Shown here one piece after another: positions 58,429-64,000 of a DNA stretch of 64,000 nt. How positions within the stretch are numbered: the first letter of the stretch is position 1; each line of letters begins with the position of its first letter. The translations under genes were made by a program, and so were the position numbers. The stretch spans positions 1,240,001-1,304,000 of the forward strand of contig NC_082423.1 in the NCBI RefSeq assembly GCF_004011695.2, written 5' to 3'. The notes beneath the pieces were generated by a model, which had not been told where the DNA came from, searched no databases, and saw nothing but the letters and a program-made list of their open reading frames with translations. This stretch comes from Ascochyta rabiei (Eukaryota; Ascomycota; Dothideomycetes; Pleosporales; Didymellaceae).

Positions 58429-59140
58429 GTTGCTTCTTTTTTGTAACTGTTTGCTACTCTGTGTTCTTAGAGAGGTTAGCTAAAGCTGCAGATGCGTATA
58501 AAGTAGGGTAGGTAGAAGGTTAAACAGTTAGAGTCTTAGTAGCTAGAGTAGGTTTTAAAAGGAGTTTTGCCCTTGTTTCAATTAACTTTAATACAGTTTT
58601 AAGGTTTTATACTTAAGAAGCTAGGATAGAGAGGCCTTGTTTGTTTTTCCTTTTGTTTTCTGTATAGTCCCTAAAGAATTTAAGAAGGTCTAGGAGGTTT
58701 AATTGTTCCTTATTTAAGGTAGCCAGGGAAGAAGCCTAGATAACTATTGTCCTAGCCCTAAATAGCGCTTCTTTTACTGTTGTAGTAACAGGAGCTTAGG
58801 TAATAGGCCTAGTAGCTATGTTAAATTAGAAAGGGGGGAGCCTAGGTGCTATTAGAGTAGCAGGTCTACTTAATAGTTGTTTAGAAGAAGCAGAGGGTAG
58901 AGGTATAGTTACAGTCCTGTTAAATTTACTAGGTGGTTGTATTCCTAGAGTAGATTGCTAAAGGGGTGTTAATAATAAGGGTATAGACAGAGGTCTAGGG
59001 GTAGGTGTAGGCTGGTACATCTCTCCTAGATGAATTTGGGAGCTTTAGGGGCTTATTTCCATTGTCTCTGTATTTAGAGAGTGCTCTCTATTAGGTAGTA
59101 GATCCAGTTCTATAGTCCTAGGATCCTGGTCCTAGGTAGG

Positions 59141-59634
59141 TGTTACGATCCTGTGCAGAGGGAGCAGCACAGCAACAAGTATCGTCTAACCAAACCCCTA
59201 ACTCCTCCCTAAAGGAACGACAAGTAGAGAAAGACAGAACACCTAGGGTTGTTATGTAACTGCTTGTTAACAAGCATAACACATGTAACTGCTTGTTAAT
59301 AAGCATAGTATAATATGCTTGTCTATAAGCACCCTTATGTATTTTATTAGACTAACTCTAGTTGCTTATTAATAAGCATTATATCTCCTTAGTATATAGA
59401 TTACAGAAACACAACCCTTATAGTTTGTGTTTAACTTTATTAATTAACTTTGTTATTAGAATATCTTAACCCTGCTTGCAAAACAGATAGTCTACTCTAT
59501 ACTCTTCCTTGCAACCCTAGTTGCTATAGTCTTTAACTAGATAACTACCCCTTTAAGAACCCCTGCACGTACTTATCCCTAAGACCTAATTAAACAATTA
59601 CTTACAGACCTTGTCTAAAGTGTAAAACTTAACA
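59141..59634 (+). repeat. Gypsy 5' LTR
   Basis: 494-bp LTR similar to the solo LTR at 49934-50447, starting TGTTACG and ending ACTTAACA. It contains several CTTGTTAACAAGCA-type short palindromes. Confidence 0.85.
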
Positions 59635-62600
59635 TTTTGAACACCCCTAAGATAAGTACTACAGGATCTTGCGCTACCCCTAGCAGCTCTAGCATAGATG
59701 TAGACACAGACAGAAATGTCTACACCTTAAGCGTTATAAACGTTAACAAACCAGATTAATACTATAGAGAGCGTAATAAGCTTAATAACTAGCTTATGCA
59801 GTAGGACCTCTTCTTTACCTTCTAGGGTAAGAAGGTTCCTATAGACAAATAAGTAGTCCTTATTACTAGCTATATGCGTAGCAAAGCTTTCTAATAGATT
59901 AAACCTTTTATGCAACAGTTTTAAGCTGGCAACGCACTAGCTAAAGTAGATAAATAGATAAACAACTTCAACAACTTTAAGAAGAAGATTAAGCTAATCT
60001 TTAGAGTCTCTAACAAACCTACTATTGCTTAACGCAACATTTAGAAGATTAAGCAGGACAAGTTAGCTGCTAATTACGCCGCAGAGTTTCAGCAGCTTGC
60101 TGCTAACACTAACTAGGACAACACTGCTCTAATGACTATGTTTAGACAAGGACTAAAGCCTAAAGTTAAGGAGGAACTTATGCGCACCAGCGCAAGTACT
60201 AATAACCTTAATAACCTTATTAATACCTTTATTAACATTAATGTATAACTATACAAACTTTAGTAAGAGCTTTATAACAACCTAAGGACGTGTATTGTTA
60301 CTATTGCTAGCAATTACCTACTACAGAACTAATAGCGTAACAACCTAAACTAAGGACAACAAGGAGGACGTTATCAGCCTAACACCAGCCAACGCATCCA
60401 CAGCAACACGCAGAGTGGATACTTCAGACTAGAGGCTATAGACCTCTCGAACCTTAACAAAGGACCGCTACTAGGACGGTGGAACGCGAAGGGTAGAGGA
60501 GGACACTACTCCTACAAGGACGGTAGCAAGGACTGCTACAACTGTGGTAAACTAGGCCACTTTGCAAGAGACTGTAAGATAAAGAACAAGGTTCTTTAAC
60601 AGCTTAATGTCCTTACCTGCGATAACAATACCACAGATGCTAGTAACTAGGAAGTAGTTACTAATGACATAGGACGACTTATAGAAGACCCAGAGTCTAA
60701 TCCTAAGGACAATAACAAATGCATTAAACCTCCTATTTGTGCAGCAACTCCTTACTACAACCCCGTAGAAGATAAAGGAGAAATAATTACTAATAGTAAT
60801 CGCTACTACAAGGTAATTGAATGCTACATAGATAGAAACGTTATTAAAATAGGCAAAAGGCACAGCAGACTATTTTAAAGGTAAGGAAGTTGATACTTCA
60901 GCCTTAAAGGTAAGGAACTTATGGTTCTTAAACGTAAACTAGAAGACATTGCTACAGAACAAGCCATGCTTAACAACGTTAGAATACTATATAAAGAGAC
61001 AAAGGACTATTAACATAAGATAGACAACCTCTTAGATAGTCCTTAACCTTTAACAGTTAAAGGAACTAGCACTTAACAACAGCAACACAACTGTTGCAGA
61101 ATAGAACATGCACGTTAACAAAATAAAGCAGCTTACGCATAGTAGTGTAAGGAGCTTGTCTGTTATAAGGAAGACTTAGAACACAGTAAGTACAACCTAA
61201 CTATTAATAGGCTTATTAGACAACTTAAAGAAGACATTACTAACTGCTATAACACTTTAAAAGATCTTAAAGAAGCTAAAGACTAACTATGGTGCGAAAA
61301 GGAACTACAGCGTAGCAGCGAACAAATGCAACAGCACCTGTAGTTGCCTTTAGCCAGCCTACAACCCTAGTACAGTCTAGACATTAGGAATTCTAGACAT
61401 AGAGACCTTATGTAGACAGCTTACGGCAATAACCTATACAAAGTACACTACAACACTAAGATTAATAACAGATAGTTCCCTAAGGGACACACCTCTTATT
61501 ACGCGCAGTAGTATAACTGCAAGAACAACTTGTACAAAATGCACCTTATTAATAAACACAACTGTGCCTACTTTCCTAGAATAGAAGACCCTTAAGCAAT
61601 CATTTAGATATAGCTAGTAGTTAATAGATAGTGCTACAATACGCACTAGCAGAACTGCCTAAATTAGGACTGTAAGGTTCACTAAGGACATAAGGAACAT
61701 AACAGATTTAAAGACAAGTCTTTTTTAGGACAGCGCCTAAGAGCGCTAGGGATTAATCTATTAATTCTATTAGGACCAATCGCCTTATTAAGCTCACTAT
61801 TATACTAAATAGAGTAGAGCTATTAGTATTGTTAGACTTAGGAGCCTAGGGAAACTACATATCCCGTACAGCAGTAGAAGAAGCTAGACTTTAACTATAG
61901 TACAAAGAAGAACTGTACCTATTACAAGTAGCTAACAGAGAACTAGTGCTAGGGGAAGAAAGGATTACGCTTGAAGTTTAAGGTGCCCCCCTAAAGATAT
62001 ACGACCATAAAGAGAAGTTAGACCTTAACATTCTTAGGACAGCTGCCTACAATGTTATATTAGGACTACTATAGTTATAAGAGCATAATCTACACATTAA
62101 CTAGAAAAAGCAACAAATCTTGTTTAACAGATGTAAGCACTATATAGCTGCACTAATACCTACGCAACATACGCCGCAGTTAGTAGATAAGAAGAAGATT
62201 AATAATATCTCTTTAACACATAAGACGCGCTAAGATAGAGCAGTTGGCTACAACGTAAAAGAACAACAGTTAGTAGTTAAGGAGAAGGACAGTGCACCTC
62301 CTAACATCCTAGATAAATATAAGAGTTATATAGAACTCTTCTAGTATAAGAAGACTATAAAGGTATTACCGCAGCACAAACTATAGGACTGCGACATTAA
62401 GCTCTAGGAAGGGAAGGAACCGCCCTTTAAACATATATACGGACTCTTAGAAAAGGAACTTAAGGTACTATACAAGTACATTAAGGAAAACCTTAAGAAA
62501 GGATTTATTAGAGAATTAGAATCCCTAGCAGGATTTCCTATTACCTTTACAGCTAAGAAGGACGGCTTACTACGCCTATGTGTTGACTACCAAAAGCTTA

Positions 62601-62716
62601 ACAACATTACAATTAAGAATTAATACCTGCTACTAAACATTAAGGAGTTATAAGACAGACTTAGTAGAGCACAGTACTTTACTACACTTAACTTACGCAG
62701 AGCGTACAACCTTATA
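59141..62716 (+). mobile_element. Ty3/gypsy LTR retrotransposon, 5' part, interrupted
   Basis: 5' LTR at 59141-59634 (TGTTACGATCC to CTTAACA). Gag follows, with a CCHC knuckle CYNCGKLGHFARDC at 60534-60575. The protease block ELLVLLDLGA then GNYIS is at about 61816-61870 (catalytic D[ST]G reads DLG). Reverse transcriptase starts near 62455 with [17 protein letters not shown], then [26 protein letters not shown] and a broken FTTLNLRRAYN. The frame is riddled with TAA/TAG. At 62715-62716 it is cut by a Fot1-like element; the rest, including the YxDD block and 3' LTR, must lie beyond the window. Confidence 0.85.
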
Positions 62717-64000
62717 ACGTACTCCACAGGTAAGCGGATCAAACAGGTAAGCGGATCACTCTGCCAAGACCACACCAAACCTCCACCTTACCACGCAATG
62801 CCTTAACAACAACATTAATCTACGCCCTTAAGAGAAGCTGCGATACAGCTTGCGCTTTAGGCAATTAAACAAGACGCAACGCTTACTCTATAACGCGCTG
62901 CAGCTATATATAACACGCCTTACAGCACACTACATGCTTAATATACAGGACAACCTACACAAGCTAATTATACGCCAGTTTAACAGATTATAGACTAGAC
63001 TAAGGAGGACGTGATTGCTAAGTACATCCTTAAGCTAGATGTATAAGGATTTGCCCCTTAGCTGGCTGCTGTAGCTAATATAGCTAATTCTTTACGTACT
63101 AAGCGTAATATAGGCCATGTTAGCATAAACTAGCCTAACACATTTGTTAAGCGCCGCCCTAACCTTAAAGTAAGGTTTAATTGCAAGTACAACTACAAGA
63201 GAGCCCTCTGTAAGGATCTAGAGATTATTAGGGGCTAGTTTAGGCTTATAGCAAATGTTAAAGCTAAGTATAGTATCTAGGACAATAACACGTACAACTT
63301 TAATAAGACAGGCTTTATAATAGGCTAGATATTAACAGGAGTAGTTGTTACAGGCTTAAAGCGTTAAGGACAGCTAAAGGCAGTGCAGTAGGGTAATTAA
63401 GAGTAGACAACGGTTATACAGGGCATTAATGGCACAGGGTAGGCTATTCTACCCTTTATTATCTTTAAAGGCCGCAACTACCTCTCTGCCTAGTATAAAG
63501 AGGACAATCTGCCCTATAACTAGGTTATTAGAGTCTCTAAGAACAGATAGACTACTAACAAGCTTAGTCTAGACTGGTTAAAGCACTTTAATGCCTATAC
63601 AAAGACGCGCACCTAAGAAGTATACTAGCTGCTCCTTATTAACAGCCATAAGAGCCACAACTCCCTTAACTTCTAACAATACTGTAAGGAAGCAAAGATT
63701 GTTATACTGTGTATACCTCTACACTTATCTTACCTCTTATAACTACTAGATATAGGTTGTTTTACCCCTCTAAAGAAGGTATATAGGCGCTAAGCTAAGA
63801 ATCTTATACGCAACTATATTACTTATATTACTAAAACTAAGTTCCTACTATGCTTTATAGACGCCTATAAGGAGACATTTACTTCTAGTAATATCTAAGG
63901 AGGCTTCTAAGGCGCTAGAATAGTCCCCCTTAACCTAGAACGGGTTATAATAGGTCTTGATGTCCGCCTACGTACCCTACCGCTACCTACTGTAGAAGAT
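62717..64000 (+). mobile_element. Fot1/pogo-like DNA transposon (copy 2), truncated by window end
   Basis: Same family and orientation as copy 1, starting ACGTACTCCACAGGTAAGCG immediately after TA 62715-62716. It matches copy 1 base for base for long stretches through the DDE and LLDxGCFTPLKK blocks to 64000, but the two copies differ at scattered CpA/TpG sites. For example, copy 2 has ATGCCTTAACAAC where copy 1 has ATGCCTCAACAAC. Confidence 0.9.

Larger units (their letters stand above)
50574..59062 (-). mobile_element. Tad1-like LINE ORF1 (gag-like), in two pieces around a copia insertion
   Basis: On the minus strand a single decayed frame starts near 59062 (ATG GAA ATA AGC CCC), runs to 58434, and resumes at 51300-50574 once the copia element and one GTTGC copy are removed. 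The second piece holds WHKVILYNIP, TTQC(Q)EC(Q)QFRHIENRC and CKIYADKHPTTLHKCNTC, a cysteine/histidine cluster of the type found in LINE ORF1 proteins; several Gln and Trp codons have become TAA/TAG. It is cut on the left by the solo copia LTR; no reverse transcriptase of this LINE is in the window. The coordinates span the inserted elements. Confidence 0.7.

Noticed and set aside
1..64000. tRNA, rRNA or other structural RNA genes
   Set aside because: I looked for T-arm-like GTTCRANYC words with matching acceptor stems and rRNA-like blocks and found none that folded convincingly by eye; a covariance-model scan would be decisive.

Overview
The window is nuclear DNA of a filamentous ascomycete (Pezizomycotina). 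Genes carry short 46-60 bp introns with GT...AG ends and CTAAC-like branch sites, the protein families are fungal, and the transposons carry C-to-T decay at CpA/TpG that is typical of repeat-induced point mutation (RIP). The mix of families and intron sizes would suit a Dothideomycete such as Pleosporales, but that placement is inference.

Layout. 1-2.09 kb is an AT-rich, RIP-decayed repeat of unknown family. 2.1-35.3 kb is GC-balanced and gene-bearing: an APC-family amino-acid/choline permease followed by a small inverted-repeat (MITE-like) element, a divergent mitochondrial-carrier protein, a secreted M28 aminopeptidase with a C-terminal FN3-like region, a HET-domain protein, a decayed Pho89-type phosphate symporter, a Dal5/Liz1-type MFS transporter, a WW-domain protein, an LPxE-RNxIY (F-box-like) protein, an eight-exon Zn2Cys6 transcription factor, a class I methyltransferase, a 14-TM (DHA2-like) MFS exporter, a DHA1-like MFS exporter with a 55-bp minisatellite just upstream of its start, and an SDR reductase. 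35.3-36.3 kb is a short AT-rich patch with a tandem duplication in which one copy is RIP-mutated. 36.6-49.3 kb holds a protein with an (S/L)PERR repeat, two more LPxE-RNxIY proteins, a GNAT-like acetyltransferase, a decayed HMT1-like ABC half-transporter and a rhodopsin-domain membrane protein. 49.4-64 kb is a nested, RIP-killed transposon island: Tad1-like LINE ORF1 fragments split by a Ty1/copia element with 168-bp LTRs, which is itself interrupted by a Fot1/pogo-like DNA transposon; then a Ty3/gypsy element interrupted by a second Fot1-like copy that runs off the window; plus a solo gypsy LTR inside a solo copia LTR.

The gene set is rich in transporters, regulators and non-self/recognition-type genes and has no polyketide synthase, NRPS or terpene backbone gene, so I do not call it a biosynthetic cluster. 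Gene models were built by hand: every multi-exon model given here closes to a whole number of codons. The most interesting observations are three LPxE-RNxIY proteins that share one intron at exactly the same codon and phase, a stop-free 55-bp promoter minisatellite, a RIP asymmetry inside a tandem duplication, and a datable stack of nested transposons.
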